A stretch of 64,000 bases of DNA from Anaerolineae bacterium (GTDB lineage: Bacteria > Chloroflexota > Anaerolineae > 4572-78 > J111): positions 22,540 to 86,539 of the forward strand of contig JAHDWA010000044.1 in the NCBI GenBank assembly GCA_023382535.1, read 5' to 3'. How positions within the stretch are numbered: position 1 is the stretch's first letter; every line of letters starts with the position of its first letter. The notes under the pieces were generated by a model. The model made no database searches and was not told the DNA's origin. It was given only the letters and a program-made list of their open reading frames with translations. The position numbers and the translations under genes were made by a program. Below, piece by piece: positions 34,249 to 43,693 of this stretch.

Positions 34249-35904
34249 ATGACCAAATATATTTTCTGCACGGGTGGGGTGGTTTCATCTCTGGGTAAAG
34301 GGGTCACAGCGGCCTCGATTGGCCGGATTCTTAAGAGCCGGGGCTTGGCTGTCACCGTCCAAAAGTTAGACCCCTATCTCAACGTGGACCCCGGCACGAT
34401 GAGTCCCTATGAGCACGGTGAAGTGTTTGTCCTGGAAGACGGAGCTGAAACCGACCTGGATTTGGGGGCCTACGAGCGCTTTATTGACGAAAATCTGACC
34501 CGCTCCAGCAACTTGACCAGCGGCCAGGTCTACCAGCAGGTCATCAACCGCGAACGCCGGGGCGACTACCTGGGCAAAACGATCCAGGTGATTCCCCATG
34601 TGACCAACCAGATCAAAGCCAGCATCACCCACGTGGCCCGCGACAGCGGGGCCGACATCGTTATCGTCGAAGTGGGCGGCACAGTGGGCGACATTGAAAG
34701 CCTGCCCTTTTTGGAAGCGATCCGCCAGATGCGCAAAGACGCCGGGCGTGATAACACCTTCTACATTCACGTCACCTTGCTGCCTCATCTGAATGCCACC
34801 AACGAACTCAAGACCAAGCCGACCCAGCACAGCGTTCACGAACTGCGCGGCATCGGCATCCAGCCCGATATGATTGTCTGCCGGGCCGACCTGCCCGTGC
34901 CGGACGAACTGCGCGAAAAGATTGCCCTCTTCTGCGATGTGGACATGCAGGCGGTTGTCCCGCTGACCACCGTCGAGACCATCTACGAAGTCCCCCTGAT
35001 TTTGGAGAAGACGGGCGTGGCCGACTATATCTGCGAGCGCCTGCACCTCGACTGCGCGCCACCCGACCTGGAGGAGTGGCGCAGGATGGTCGAGCACATC
35101 AAAAAACCCAAGCCGGCAGTAACGGTTGGTATTGTCGGCAAATATATTGATCTGGAAGACGCCTACATTAGTGTTTATGAAGCATTGAAACATGCGGCAA
35201 CCTCTCAAGACTGCGAAGCCAGGATCGAGTGGATCGCCTCCGAAGATCTGGAGAAGGGCCGCGGCCTCGACCGGCTGGAGGAGGTGGACGGGATTGTCGT
35301 CCCCGGCGGCTTTGGCGAGCGGGGCATCGAGGGCAAAATTATCGCGGCCAAATTTGCCCGTGTGCGCCAGGTGCCTTACCTCGGCCTGTGCCTGGGCATG
35401 CAGGTCATGGTCATCGAGCTGGCCCGCGAGGTGTACGAGAGCGACGCCCCCAACTCAACCGAATTCAACCCGACCACCCCTCACCCGGTGATTGACCTGA
35501 TGCCGGACCAGCGGGACATCGCCGACCTGGGGGGAACCATGCGGCTGGGCAGCTATCCCTGCCGCTTGCAGCCGGGCAGTGCTGCCGCACAGGCTTACAC
35601 TACTGATCTAGTCACCGAGCGCCACCGCCACCGCTTTGAGTTCAACAACGAGTACCGCCAGGTGCTGCAGCAGGCCGGCCTGGCCCTGAGCGGCCTTTCG
35701 CCCGATGGCCGGCTGGTCGAGATTGCCGAAATCAAGGACCATCCCTTTATGCTGGGTAGCCAGTTCCACCCCGAATTCAAAAGCCGCCCGACCCGCCCCC
35801 ATCCTCTCTTCTCTGCCTTTATCCAGGCCACCCGCGAACACGCCGGGCTAACTGCGACGGTGGAGACATTAGAAGTCACGCCGATACCCGCCAATCATAA
35901 GTAA
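34249..35904 (+). CDS. pyrG: CTP synthase
   Basis: 551 residues, the normal length. The N-terminal synthetase domain begins [27 protein letters not shown], with the [22 protein letters not shown] and [18 protein letters not shown] motifs. The C-terminal class I glutamine amidotransferase has [16 protein letters not shown] (Cys nucleophile) and [13 protein letters not shown] (His/Glu). It converts UTP to CTP using ATP and glutamine. ATG 34249 is fixed by AGGAGGA eight bases upstream; the frame extends 17 codons further, through the leader hairpin. It is followed by a convergent VOC gene with an inverted repeat between them. Confidence 0.98.
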   Translation: MTKYIFCTGGVVSSLGKGVTAASIGRILKSRGLAVTVQKLDPYLNVDPGTMSPYEHGEVFVLEDGAETDLDLGAYERFIDENLTRSSNLTSGQVYQQVINRERRGDYLGKTIQVIPHVTNQIKASITHVARDSGADIVIVEVGGTVGDIESLPFLEAIRQMRKDAGRDNTFYIHVTLLPHLNATNELKTKPTQHSVHELRGIGIQPDMIVCRADLPVPDELREKIALFCDVDMQAVVPLTTVETIYEVPLILEKTGVADYICERLHLDCAPPDLEEWRRMVEHIKKPKPAVTVGIVGKYIDLEDAYISVYEALKHAATSQDCEARIEWIASEDLEKGRGLDRLEEVDGIVVPGGFGERGIEGKIIAAKFARVRQVPYLGLCLGMQVMVIELAREVYESDAPNSTEFNPTTPHPVIDLMPDQRDIADLGGTMRLGSYPCRLQPGSAAAQAYTTDLVTERHRHRFEFNNEYRQVLQQAGLALSGLSPDGRLVEIAEIKDHPFMLGSQFHPEFKSRPTRPHPLFSAFIQATREHAGLTATVETLEVTPIPANHK

Positions 35905-35923
35905 GCCAGGCGTGAATAAGACT

Positions 35924-35972
35924 GGAGGAAGGCTGGAAGGTTGGAAGGATGGAAAAACCTTCCAGCCTTCCC
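35924..35972. repeat. Inverted GGAAGGTT-type repeat between convergent pyrG and VOC genes
   Basis: The left arm is GGAAGGCT-GGAAGGTT-GGAAGGAT-GG, then AAAAA, then CCTTCCAGCCTTCC. The 8-bp unit is the same type that flanks the core element inside the MoxR operon, but no core is present. It probably also serves as a bidirectional terminator. Confidence 0.7.
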
Positions 35973-35992
35973 TGTAAAAAGAATCTACTTGC

Positions 35993-36364
35993 CTAAACGT
36001 GTTGATCTACCAGAATCGAGTTTCCATCTGGATCAACTATCATAAAGCTGGCCGGGCCAGTAGAGTTTTCGTCTGCTTCCGAAATAATGGGGATGCCGTG
36101 CTCTTTAAGCTGGTGCTGCAGCTCCCGAACGTCCGTGAATTCTTTAAGTGGCTGAGCATCGTTACTCCAGCCCGGGTTGAAGGTGAGAATGTTCTTATCG
36201 AACATACCTTGAAATAGTCCAATAACGTGATCGCCATTCTTCATAATCAGCCAATTCTGCGCTTGATCTCCCATGAAAACTGTAAAACCCAGCTTTTCGT
36301 AAAAGAGCTTGGATGCCTCGATATCTTTTACGGCCAAACTAACAGAGAAAGCTCCCAGTTCCAT
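35993..36364 (-). CDS. VOC-family (glyoxalase/bleomycin resistance-like) protein
   Basis: 123 residues. ELGAFSVSLAVKDIEASKLFYEKLGF is the standard opening of the vicinal oxygen chelate fold; the second half ends FMIVDPDGNSILVDQHV. Two beta-alpha-beta-beta-beta modules fit the length. Candidate metal ligands are few: the first module lacks the usual His, so binding rather than catalysis is possible. Substrate unknown. Transcribed toward pyrG, and about 30 bases downstream of the class III aminotransferase gene on the same strand. Confidence 0.82.
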   Translation of the reverse strand: MELGAFSVSLAVKDIEASKLFYEKLGFTVFMGDQAQNWLIMKNGDHVIGLFQGMFDKNILTFNPGWSNDAQPLKEFTDVRELQHQLKEHGIPIISEADENSTGPASFMIVDPDGNSILVDQHV

Positions 36365-36395
36365 AATTTCCTCCTACCTTGTGTTCTCGTGACGC

Positions 36396-37700
36396 TCACC
36401 AGCTCATCTCCTGCACCTGGGCAAAGGCGTGGTCGAGGATGCCCAGCGCCTCCTCGACGTGTTCTTTTTTGGCAATCAGCGGCGGGGCGATGCGCAGGAC
36501 GTTGCCGTACATCCCTCCTTTGCCGATGAGCAGGCCGCGGGCGCGGGTCTGCTCAAAGACAGCCACGACGGCTTCGGGCGCGGGTTCTTTGGTTTGGCGA
36601 TCCTTGACCAGCTCGACCCCCTGCATCAGGCCCATGCCGCGCACGTCGCCGATGAGCGGGTACTTCTCCTGGAGCCGTTCCAGCCCGGCTCGCAGCAGCC
36701 CGCCGGCCTCGGCGATATGCTGGGGGGTAGCCTCGCTCTCCATCACCTCGATGGTTGCCAGCGAGGCGGCAGTAGAGAGCGGGTTGCCGCCAAAGGTGCT
36801 GATGGTCAAGCCCTGGCCGACCATGCCCATGGCTATCTGCTCGGTGGTGATGGTGTTGCCCATCGGCAGGCCGTTGGCGATGCCCTTGGCCATGGTCATA
36901 ATATCCGGCTCGACCTCCCAATGCTCGATGCCGAACCATTTGCCGCCGGTGCGGCCAAAGCCGGTCTGGACCTCATCGCAGATGAACAGCCCGCCGTAGT
37001 TGTGGACAATCTCAACCACAATCTTGAAATACTCCTTCGGCGGGGTAATAAAGCCGCCCACGCCCTGGATCGGCTCGGCCAGGAAGGCGGCGATGCGGCC
37101 GGAGGTCGAAGTTTTGATGACCTCTTCGACATCCTCAGCGCAGGCCGCCCCGCACGTTTCCGGGTTCATTTTGAGCGGGCAGCGGTAGCAGTAGGGGTTG
37201 AGGGCGTGCTTGATGCCCAGGATGTGCGTCCCGCCGATGCGCCAGCTCGCCTGGCCGGTCAGGCTCATGCCCAGCGGCGAGCGCCCGCTGTAGCCGTGAC
37301 GCAAAGCAATGATTTCCTGGTAGCCGGTGTAGCACTTGGCCAGCATGACCGCCGTTTCGTCGGCCTCGGTGCCGGAGTTGGTAAAGTACGAGGTTTGCAG
37401 TTTGCCGGGGGTCAGCTCGGCCAGCTTTTCGGCCAGCCGGACGTGGTTTTCGTTGGGGTAAAGGGTGGACGAGTGCAGCAGTTTACCCGCCTGCTCTTGC
37501 ACCGCCTGGGTCACTTTGGGGTGATTGTGGCCCACGCTGGTGGTCAAAATCCCGGCAAAAAAGTCCAGGTACTTTTGACCGTCCACATCCCAGACATACA
37601 TGCCGTCGCCGCGATCCAGCGGCATCGGCTCGGTGTAGTAAAGCATGTGGTTGGGCCATAAATATTTTTGCTGTTTTTCTAAGATTTCTTGTTTGTTCAT
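36396..37700 (-). CDS. Class III PLP-dependent aminotransferase (AGXT2-like)
   Basis: 434 residues. NKQEILEKQQKYLWPNHMLYY and DFFAGILTTSVGHNHPKV resemble alanine-glyoxylate/beta-aminoisobutyrate-pyruvate aminotransferases. The PLP lysine is in DIMTMAKGIANGLPMG, FICDEVQTGFGRTGG precedes it, and [17 protein letters not shown] follows. A cysteine-rich insertion (NPYCYRCPLKMNPETCGAAC) is unusual in class III enzymes in general but recurs in this AGXT2-like branch. ATG 37700 is the family start; upstream codons run through a repeat element (37719-37798) and are not coding. The exact amino donor cannot be assigned. Confidence 0.87.
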   Translation of the reverse strand: MNKQEILEKQQKYLWPNHMLYYTEPMPLDRGDGMYVWDVDGQKYLDFFAGILTTSVGHNHPKVTQAVQEQAGKLLHSSTLYPNENHVRLAEKLAELTPGKLQTSYFTNSGTEADETAVMLAKCYTGYQEIIALRHGYSGRSPLGMSLTGQASWRIGGTHILGIKHALNPYCYRCPLKMNPETCGAACAEDVEEVIKTSTSGRIAAFLAEPIQGVGGFITPPKEYFKIVVEIVHNYGGLFICDEVQTGFGRTGGKWFGIEHWEVEPDIMTMAKGIANGLPMGNTITTEQIAMGMVGQGLTISTFGGNPLSTAASLATIEVMESEATPQHIAEAGGLLRAGLERLQEKYPLIGDVRGMGLMQGVELVKDRQTKEPAPEAVVAVFEQTRARGLLIGKGGMYGNVLRIAPPLIAKKEHVEEALGILDHAFAQVQEMSW

Positions 37701-37718
37701 GATGCCTTCTCTGATTAT

Positions 37719-37798
37719 GGTAGCAGGGTAGCAAGGATGCAGAGCCGAAGGCCCCCTATGGGTAATTCCCTGTCTACCGTCTACTGTCTGCTGTCTAC
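37719..37798 (-). repeat. Core-plus-heptamer repeat element in the aminotransferase 5' leader
   Basis: On the minus strand: GTAGACA-type units, then the core CATAGGGGGCCTTCGGCTC (within 37742-37762), then GCTACCC-type units, ending 19 bases before the ATG. The core is identical to that of the copies at 54593-54656 and 56928-56990, but the flanking tandem units differ in sequence. The first units begin shortly after the aminotransferase start region, so the element is transcribed. Confidence 0.8.
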
Positions 37799-37865
37799 AA
37801 TTTTTTGGGAGGCTATTGTAAATCAGCTTGGCCGAGGGCACAAACTGACCCCCCAGCCAGGTCGG

Positions 37866-40814
37866 CTAGTCCGCCAGGCGCTGCCGGTGGACTATTTCAC
37901 CTATCTCCAGGGTGTAAAATTGGTAGGAGTTTTTACCCTGCTGTTTGCAGCGGTAAAGGGCATGATCGGCCATAGACAACAGTTCATCGGCCCTGAGGCT
38001 GTCGGCAGGATACAGGCTGATACCAATGCTGATCGTTACCTTTAACTCCTGACCCCTAATGGTAAAGGGCACAGACGTAATCTCAAGAATTTGCTCGGCG
38101 ATTACGGCAGCGGCATGCGGACTTTCCAGTTCGGCCAGTACGGCAGCAAACTCGTCTCCACCCAGCCGGGCCAGCGTATCTTCCTGGCGCAGGCAGCCTT
38201 GCAGACGCTCGGTCACCTGCCGTAGTAAGGCATCACCGGTTATGTGCCCCAAGGAGTCATTGACCTGCTTGAACTGATCCAGGTCCAGGTACAGTAAGCC
38301 AACCAAACAATCATTGCGGCGGGCGTGAGCGATAGCCTGCTGCAAACGGTCTTCAAAAAGGGACCGGTTCGACAGCCCGGTCAGGGCATCATGCTGAGCC
38401 TGATAGACCAGTTGTTCGGTGAGTTGGTGGTGCTCGATGGCGATGCCTGCCAGCCGGCTGGCCATCCTGACCAGTTGCCGTTCCTCCGGCGTTGGCTTAT
38501 TGGGCTGGCGGTAGTAACTGGTAAAAATACCCAGCAGCGCCCCATCACTGGAAAAGATCGGCGCCGACCAGTAAGCCCGCAGCTTGTGTTGGAGCGCCAG
38601 TTCCCGGTAGCCATCCTTGTCTGGTTTATCGGCCATATTGGTAACGATCAATGTTTCACCCCGGTAGGCGGCCATATCTTGTGTTTTCAAAATAGCGCTG
38701 AGGGCCAGCCCATCAACCAGTTGGGTGAAACTTTCGGGTAGATTCGGCGCAGCGCCGTGGTAAAGTCGCCCATCCCGCAAAAGCAAGACCGAGCCAAGGA
38801 GTTCAGGATATTGGCGTTCGGCTAATTGGACCAGGGCGTTCAGGACAACTTTGAGCGGCCTGTTTTGGCTGATCATTTCCAATACCCCGTTGCGATCTTT
38901 TTCCAGCAGTTCAGTCCGCTTCCGTTCGCTGATGTCCATAATTGTGCCCAGATACCCCGTTATTTCCCCCTTCTCATCGCGCAGCGGGGTGGCATTCCCA
39001 AAAACCCAGGTAACTTTTCCTTCAGGAGTTTGAAAGCGATATTCCTGGGAGAACTCGCGCCCCGACCGGGCTGCGGCCTGCCATTCGGCCAAAGCCGCCT
39101 CCCGGTCGTCGGGGTGCAGCCCCTCGGTCCAGCCATAGCCCATGGCGCGAACGGACGAAGTTCCGGTAATCTCGACCCAACGTTTGTTGACAAAGATACA
39201 CTCGCCCTGGGCGTTGGTCTGGAAGATACCCACCGGCGCATGTGTGGCCAGGGTGCGAAAGCGAGTTTCGCTGGCGAGCAGGGCCTGCTCGGCCCGCCGG
39301 CGGTCCGTGATGTCGTTAAGCGTGCCCGACATGCCGGTGATAGTGCCGTCGTCGGCCAGGGTTGGGCGAGCGTAAATTTCCAGCCAGCGTAAGCTGCCCG
39401 TTTGGGTGATAATGCCGGGCATGTGCCAGTAATATTCGATTTCTCCTTGCAGCAAAATTTGATACAGCTCTATTACGCGCGGGCGGTCCTCAAGCTGAAT
39501 GTAATCCAAGAAGTTGGTCCCCAGGCTTTCTTCAATGGAGAAGCCGGTAATTTCAGTCCAGGCAGGATTGAGGAATGTCCATAAGCCGGCCGTATCCACC
39601 TGGAAAATCACTTCCTTAACATTATCAACGACGGAACGGTATTGGCGTTCGCTCTCCCGCAAAATCTCCTCGGTGTGCTTGAGGGCAGTGATGTCTGTTG
39701 CTACACCCAATACCTGGTTTGCGACGCCATGCTCGTCCAGCAACGGACGTTTGATCACCTGCAGCCAGCGCGTCTCCCCCTGCACATTGATCCGGCGTAT
39801 TTCGGGACCAAAGTCTTTGTGCGAGTCCATAATGCTCAGGTCTTCTTTAAGAATAGCGTCTCCTTCTGCGGGGTTTACCATAAAATCGGCGTCGGTTTTG
39901 CCTAATAACTCTTCCACGCTTGTTTGGTAATAATTGGCGCCGGTCTGGTTGACCAGGGTAAAGCGTCCCTGGCGATCGCGGGCATAAATGAAGTTGGGGC
40001 TAAGATCAATTACCTGGCGGAGGAAGGCCCGCTGTTGGCGCAGGGCCTCTTCTTCTTGTGTTTGCCGGGTGATGTCATGGCTAACACCGATCGTCGCCAC
40101 CTGTTGGCCGTTCTCGTCATACACCGGCACGACAACCACCTCACCCATGCCGGCGCTGCCATCCTTACGAACAAAGTTAATCCGGCCCGACCAGCGACCG
40201 CGCTCTTTTAACCCCTCAATAATCTCCGCAGTCAGTTCCGCGGACTCGGCAGGCCGGTGCCAGATCCGCGGCGGCTGGCCTATTAGCTCCTCTTTGGTGT
40301 AACCGAACAGCTTTTCCGTAGCCGGATTACAATCAATGATCCGCCCGGCCTGGTCGGTCAGGATAACACTATCATAAATATTCTCGAATACTTGGGCCTG
40401 TTGGCGGAGCATCTTCTCTAGCTGCTTCCGGTCGGTTATATCGCGGATAGCGCTAATGATCAAAACGCCCTCCTCCGTCTCCAGAGGGCTAAGATTAATC
40501 TCTACCGGAAATTCACGGCCCTCTTTAGAACGCGCATAGAAATCAAAACCGGAGCCCATGGGCCGAATATAAGGGCTATCCATATAGCGCAGGCGGTGCA
40601 CCTCGTGGCTGTCCCGGAGACGTTCGGGTATCAATATTTCGATAGGTTGGCCGGTCAACTCTTCACGGGTGTACCCAAACATTTGCTCCGTCTGAGAATT
40701 GACCAGGGTAATCTCACCGGGTTCATTGACAATGATCATGGCGTCGGGCGCAGCCTCTAACAATTGGCGAAATCGCTGCTCTGACTGTTCAGGGATTTCA
40801 TGCGCATTTTCCAC
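37866..40814 (-). CDS. Multi-PAS, GAF, GGDEF signalling protein (diguanylate cyclase)
   Basis: About 982 residues. Five PAS/PAC units in succession (about 12-125, 138-255, 262-383, 393-515, 522-640), each closing with a DITDRK-, DITRQ-, DITALK- or DISERK-like end. A GAF domain (about 655-800; VLNALVQLAERQYPELLGSV) and a GGDEF domain (about 815-970) follow. The active site is RLGGDEFAAVL, intact, and RQED five residues before it fits the c-di-GMP inhibitory RxxD site. No transmembrane helix and no EAL domain, so it is probably a cytoplasmic, feedback-inhibited cyclase. GTG 40814 is taken as start because GGAGG lies six bases upstream; the frame extends to 40895 with residues that look non-coding. 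Divergent from the lipoprotein gene at 40901. Confidence 0.88.
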   Translation of the reverse strand: MENAHEIPEQSEQRFRQLLEAAPDAMIIVNEPGEITLVNSQTEQMFGYTREELTGQPIEILIPERLRDSHEVHRLRYMDSPYIRPMGSGFDFYARSKEGREFPVEINLSPLETEEGVLIISAIRDITDRKQLEKMLRQQAQVFENIYDSVILTDQAGRIIDCNPATEKLFGYTKEELIGQPPRIWHRPAESAELTAEIIEGLKERGRWSGRINFVRKDGSAGMGEVVVVPVYDENGQQVATIGVSHDITRQTQEEEALRQQRAFLRQVIDLSPNFIYARDRQGRFTLVNQTGANYYQTSVEELLGKTDADFMVNPAEGDAILKEDLSIMDSHKDFGPEIRRINVQGETRWLQVIKRPLLDEHGVANQVLGVATDITALKHTEEILRESERQYRSVVDNVKEVIFQVDTAGLWTFLNPAWTEITGFSIEESLGTNFLDYIQLEDRPRVIELYQILLQGEIEYYWHMPGIITQTGSLRWLEIYARPTLADDGTITGMSGTLNDITDRRRAEQALLASETRFRTLATHAPVGIFQTNAQGECIFVNKRWVEITGTSSVRAMGYGWTEGLHPDDREAALAEWQAAARSGREFSQEYRFQTPEGKVTWVFGNATPLRDEKGEITGYLGTIMDISERKRTELLEKDRNGVLEMISQNRPLKVVLNALVQLAERQYPELLGSVLLLRDGRLYHGAAPNLPESFTQLVDGLALSAILKTQDMAAYRGETLIVTNMADKPDKDGYRELALQHKLRAYWSAPIFSSDGALLGIFTSYYRQPNKPTPEERQLVRMASRLAGIAIEHHQLTEQLVYQAQHDALTGLSNRSLFEDRLQQAIAHARRNDCLVGLLYLDLDQFKQVNDSLGHITGDALLRQVTERLQGCLRQEDTLARLGGDEFAAVLAELESPHAAAVIAEQILEITSVPFTIRGQELKVTISIGISLYPADSLRADELLSMADHALYRCKQQGKNSYQFYTLEIGEIVHRQRLAD

Positions 40815-40900
40815 AATTGACCTCCGACCAAGATGTACATAGAATATGATAGTTCTACCCATACAAGAAGCAAAAATCACAAGTGTAAAGGTCAAAACAG

Positions 40901-42199
40901 TTGTCCTTCTTTCAAAAGTTGCCCCGCCCGGCTAGAGATACCCTAAGTTTGATTTTTATTAGCGGCCTTTGTCTCTTTTTTTCAATCCTGTTATCGGCCT
41001 GCCAGTTAGCTGATGACACCGCGGCTTTTGACATCACCCCTGCTCCCGTTGCCTCTGTACCGGCGGCCTTACCCGTAGAAAAAACGGCAGAAGCTACGAT
41101 TTATACACCCACCGTAGACGTAGCTAAGGTGATGTCCTCGCCCGATTACGGCATGCAGGTTTTTTTGTATTGGCGTGAGGAGGTGGCTGACCGGGACCTG
41201 AAATTGGTCAAAGAGGCCGGGTTTCGTTGGGTCAAGCAAGAAATTCCCTGGCGCGAGGTCGAAGGGCATGCCAAAGGAGCCTGGCATTGGGACATCCCTG
41301 ACCGGATGATGGACCAAATTGATGCCTATGGCTTAAAGGTGGTGGTGCGGCTGGGGTCACAGCCGGCCTGGGCTTCTCGTACTGAGCTTCCAGCTATCAG
41401 CCCGCCCGATAACTTGCAGGATTTTTACGACTACGTTTATGCCGTTGCCAGCCGTTACCGGGGCCGGATCGAAGCCTACCAGATTTGGAACGAGCCAAAC
41501 CTGGCCCGCGAGTGGGGGAATCGTCCGCCCAACCCGGCCGAGTACACCGAACTGCTGAAAATCGGCTACCAGGCGGTCAAAGCCGCCGATCCCCAGGCAA
41601 TCGTTATCAGCGCCGGGCTGGCTCCAACCACCCGCCATGACGGCGAGGCTATACCGGACATTTATTTTGTGCAGGGAATGTATGAGGCAGGGGCGGCAGC
41701 TTATTTTGATGCCCTGGGCGTCCACGCGGCGGGCTACAAAAGTCCCCCGGAGGCCGACCCGGCAGAGGTCGCCGCCGATCCAAGCTTGACCAATGGTGAT
41801 ACCGCGCCCATGGAACTACGCCGGGTCTACAGCTTTCGCCATGTCGAAGATATACGCGCCATTATGGTCCACAATGGCGATGCGGCTAAAAAAGTGGTGG
41901 TCCTTGAAGTGGGCTGGACCGTGGACCCTCGTCCAAAATCCCCGTACCACTGGCATGCCGTTACTGTTGAGCAGCAGGACAAGTATCTCCAGCGCGCCTA
42001 TGCCTATGCCCAGGCCAACTGGCAGCCCTGGATTGGCCTGATGAGCCTCATTTACATCGCCAATCCGCAGTGGGATTGGCATGATGAGCAAACTTTCTGG
42101 TCTGTTGTCTATCCGGGCTATCCCCAACTGCAAACCGCACCGGCCTACTATGGGCTGCTGACCATGACCAAAGTTCCCCCTGTTGAAGCCCAAAACTAA
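40901..42199 (+). CDS. Clan GH-A glycoside hydrolase-like lipoprotein (cellulase/GH39-like)
   Basis: 432 residues. Signal peptide with lipobox LLSAC (Cys34). The catalytic TIM barrel shows FRWVKQEIPWREVEG, then the acid/base in YQIWNEPNLAREWGN (NEP motif) and the probable nucleophile in VVVLEVGWTVDPRP (a Glu in a beta-strand). FDALGVHAAGYKSPP lies between. These are hallmarks of clan GH-A enzymes; the exact family (GH5, GH39 or a relative) cannot be decided. It should be a membrane-anchored, outward-facing enzyme cutting or remodelling a polysaccharide. Start is TTG 40901 with AAAGG about ten bases upstream. The divergent diguanylate cyclase suggests joint control of matrix turnover (inference). 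Confidence 0.8.
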   Translation: MSFFQKLPRPARDTLSLIFISGLCLFFSILLSACQLADDTAAFDITPAPVASVPAALPVEKTAEATIYTPTVDVAKVMSSPDYGMQVFLYWREEVADRDLKLVKEAGFRWVKQEIPWREVEGHAKGAWHWDIPDRMMDQIDAYGLKVVVRLGSQPAWASRTELPAISPPDNLQDFYDYVYAVASRYRGRIEAYQIWNEPNLAREWGNRPPNPAEYTELLKIGYQAVKAADPQAIVISAGLAPTTRHDGEAIPDIYFVQGMYEAGAAAYFDALGVHAAGYKSPPEADPAEVAADPSLTNGDTAPMELRRVYSFRHVEDIRAIMVHNGDAAKKVVVLEVGWTVDPRPKSPYHWHAVTVEQQDKYLQRAYAYAQANWQPWIGLMSLIYIANPQWDWHDEQTFWSVVYPGYPQLQTAPAYYGLLTMTKVPPVEAQN

Positions 42200-42209
42200 C
42201 GGTAATCCG

Positions 42210-42248
42210 TTAATCTGGTTCCCAAACCGGGTTTGGGAACCAGATTAA
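42210..42248. terminator. Bidirectional terminator-like palindrome between convergent genes
   Basis: Perfect 18-bp arms (TTAATCTGGTTCCCAAAC and its complement) around a 3-base CGG loop, between the glycoside hydrolase stop (42199) and the rocD stop (42266). Outer A/T bases give short T tracts on both strands. Confidence 0.8.
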
Positions 42249-42265
42249 TCTCCGAACTCAGATTA

Positions 42266-43468
42266 CTACTCCATATTCAACACATCGGTGATATGCCCCA
42301 GCGCCCAATCAATTTCCTCGCGCTTGATCACCAACGGTGGAGCAAAGCGGATGACATGCTGGTGCGTCTCTTTGCATAGAATACCGCGCTGTTGCAGCGC
42401 CTCGCAAAACCGCCGCGCCCCGCCGGCTTCCGGCTTTAATTCTACCCCGATCAATAAGCCCTTGCCGCGCACCTCCTTCACATGCGGGCTGGGTATTTCG
42501 GCCAGCCGCTCCTGGAAATATTCGCCTAATTCGTGCGCGTTCTCAATCAAGCTCTCCTCAGTCAGCACGGCTAATGCTTCGATGGCTACCGCTGCCCCCA
42601 GTGGGTTACCGCCAAAGGTACTGCCATGGTCCCCGGGCCGAAACAAGCCCAGCACGTTCTGAGAAGATAGCACCGCCGAGACCGGATAGAAGCCGCCGGC
42701 CAGGGCCTTGCCGATAATCATTACATCGGGCCGGACTCCTTCGTGATCGCAGGCAAAAAGTTGGCCGGTACGGCCCAGCCCAGTTTGGATCTCGTCGGCC
42801 ATAAAGAGTATCTGGCGCCGGTCGCAGATTTGCCGGACTCTTTTCAGATAACCGGCTGGCGGGACAATCACTCCAGCTTCTCCCTGGATTGGCTCGACCA
42901 AAAAGGCGACGGTATTGGGGGTAATCGCTGCTTCTAGGGCTTGGACATCGCCGTAGGGAATGAGCTTAAAGCCAGGTGGGAAGGGGCCAAAATCCTCCCG
43001 GTACTGCGCTTCTGACGAAAAGCCGACAATAGCGATGGTCCGCCCGTGGAAATTCCCTTCACAAACAATGATTTCGGCCTGCTCCGGTTCAACCTGTTTT
43101 ACGCGATAACCCCATTTGCGAGCTACCTTGAGGGCTGTTTCGACAGCTTCGGCCCCGCTGTTCATCGGCAAGGTCAGCTCATAACCGGTCAGGTGATGCA
43201 GGCTTTGGTAAAGCTGGCCCAGTTTGTTGTTGCGAAAAGCGCGTGAGGTCAGGGTGAGGCGTTGGGCTTGCTCGATCATCGCCCGGGTCAGGCGGGGATG
43301 GCAGTGGCCCTGGTTGACCGCCGAGTAGGCGCTGAGGCAGTCCATATACTTATTTCCGGCCACATCGTATAGCCAGATACCCTCACCACGCTCCAATACT
43401 ACATCAAGGGGATGGTAGTTGTGGGCGCCGTACTGTTCTTCCAGCGCAATATAATCTGATGCTTGCAT
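42266..43468 (-). CDS. rocD: Ornithine--oxo-acid aminotransferase
   Basis: 400 residues, class [23 protein letters not shown] and [25 protein letters not shown] are the diagnostic start of ornithine aminotransferases (the Tyr-Gly-A-x-N-Y-x-P motif binds ornithine). PLP lysine in [16 protein letters not shown], preceded by [32 protein letters not shown] follows. It converts ornithine and 2-oxoglutarate to glutamate semialdehyde and glutamate in arginine/proline metabolism. GAGGAG lies about 11 bases before ATG 43468. A TACAAT -10 and a 16-bp palindrome lie upstream. Confidence 0.93.
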   Translation of the reverse strand: MQASDYIALEEQYGAHNYHPLDVVLERGEGIWLYDVAGNKYMDCLSAYSAVNQGHCHPRLTRAMIEQAQRLTLTSRAFRNNKLGQLYQSLHHLTGYELTLPMNSGAEAVETALKVARKWGYRVKQVEPEQAEIIVCEGNFHGRTIAIVGFSSEAQYREDFGPFPPGFKLIPYGDVQALEAAITPNTVAFLVEPIQGEAGVIVPPAGYLKRVRQICDRRQILFMADEIQTGLGRTGQLFACDHEGVRPDVMIIGKALAGGFYPVSAVLSSQNVLGLFRPGDHGSTFGGNPLGAAVAIEALAVLTEESLIENAHELGEYFQERLAEIPSPHVKEVRGKGLLIGVELKPEAGGARRFCEALQQRGILCKETHQHVIRFAPPLVIKREEIDWALGHITDVLNME

Positions 43469-43497
43469 TTATCAATTACTCCTCGTGGAGATGGACT

Positions 43498-43526
43498 TAA
43501 ACAGCACTGTTTAGGGCGGTATTGTA
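43498..43526 (-). promoter_or_regulatory. rocD promoter with palindrome at the transcription start
   Basis: Minus strand: TGGTACAAT (extended -10; TACAAT 43526-43521), then the 16-bp palindrome TAAACAGCACTGTTTA (43498-43513) beginning about where transcription should start. The position fits a repressor operator for rocD. No -35 is evident. Confidence 0.5.
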
Positions 43527-43569
43527 CCACGCCCCTGGCCGCAAGGCGATTCAATTACAGCCGGTTTCA

Positions 43570-43598
43570 TTGCCAAAACGTGTCGTTGATGGTACAGT
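43570..43598 (+). promoter_or_regulatory. Putative uvrA promoter
   Basis: TTGCCA (43570-43575), 17-base spacer ending TGG, TACAGT (43593-43598), about 95 bases before the uvrA ATG. No LexA-type box recognised by eye. Confidence 0.4.
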
Positions 43599-43693
43599 AA
43601 TAAATTGCGTTTTTTTATGGCGGCCAGACCCCTTCCCTGGCCCCTCTAATAAGGGGAGGATGGAGTGAGGGTCCAGCCGTCAAGGATGGTGAG

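Noticed and set aside
43498..43513. LexA/SOS box for uvrA
   Set aside because: The palindrome matches neither the CTGT-N8-ACAG nor the GAAC-N4-GTTC form, and its position fits rocD transcription rather than uvrA, whose likely promoter starts 57 bases further on.
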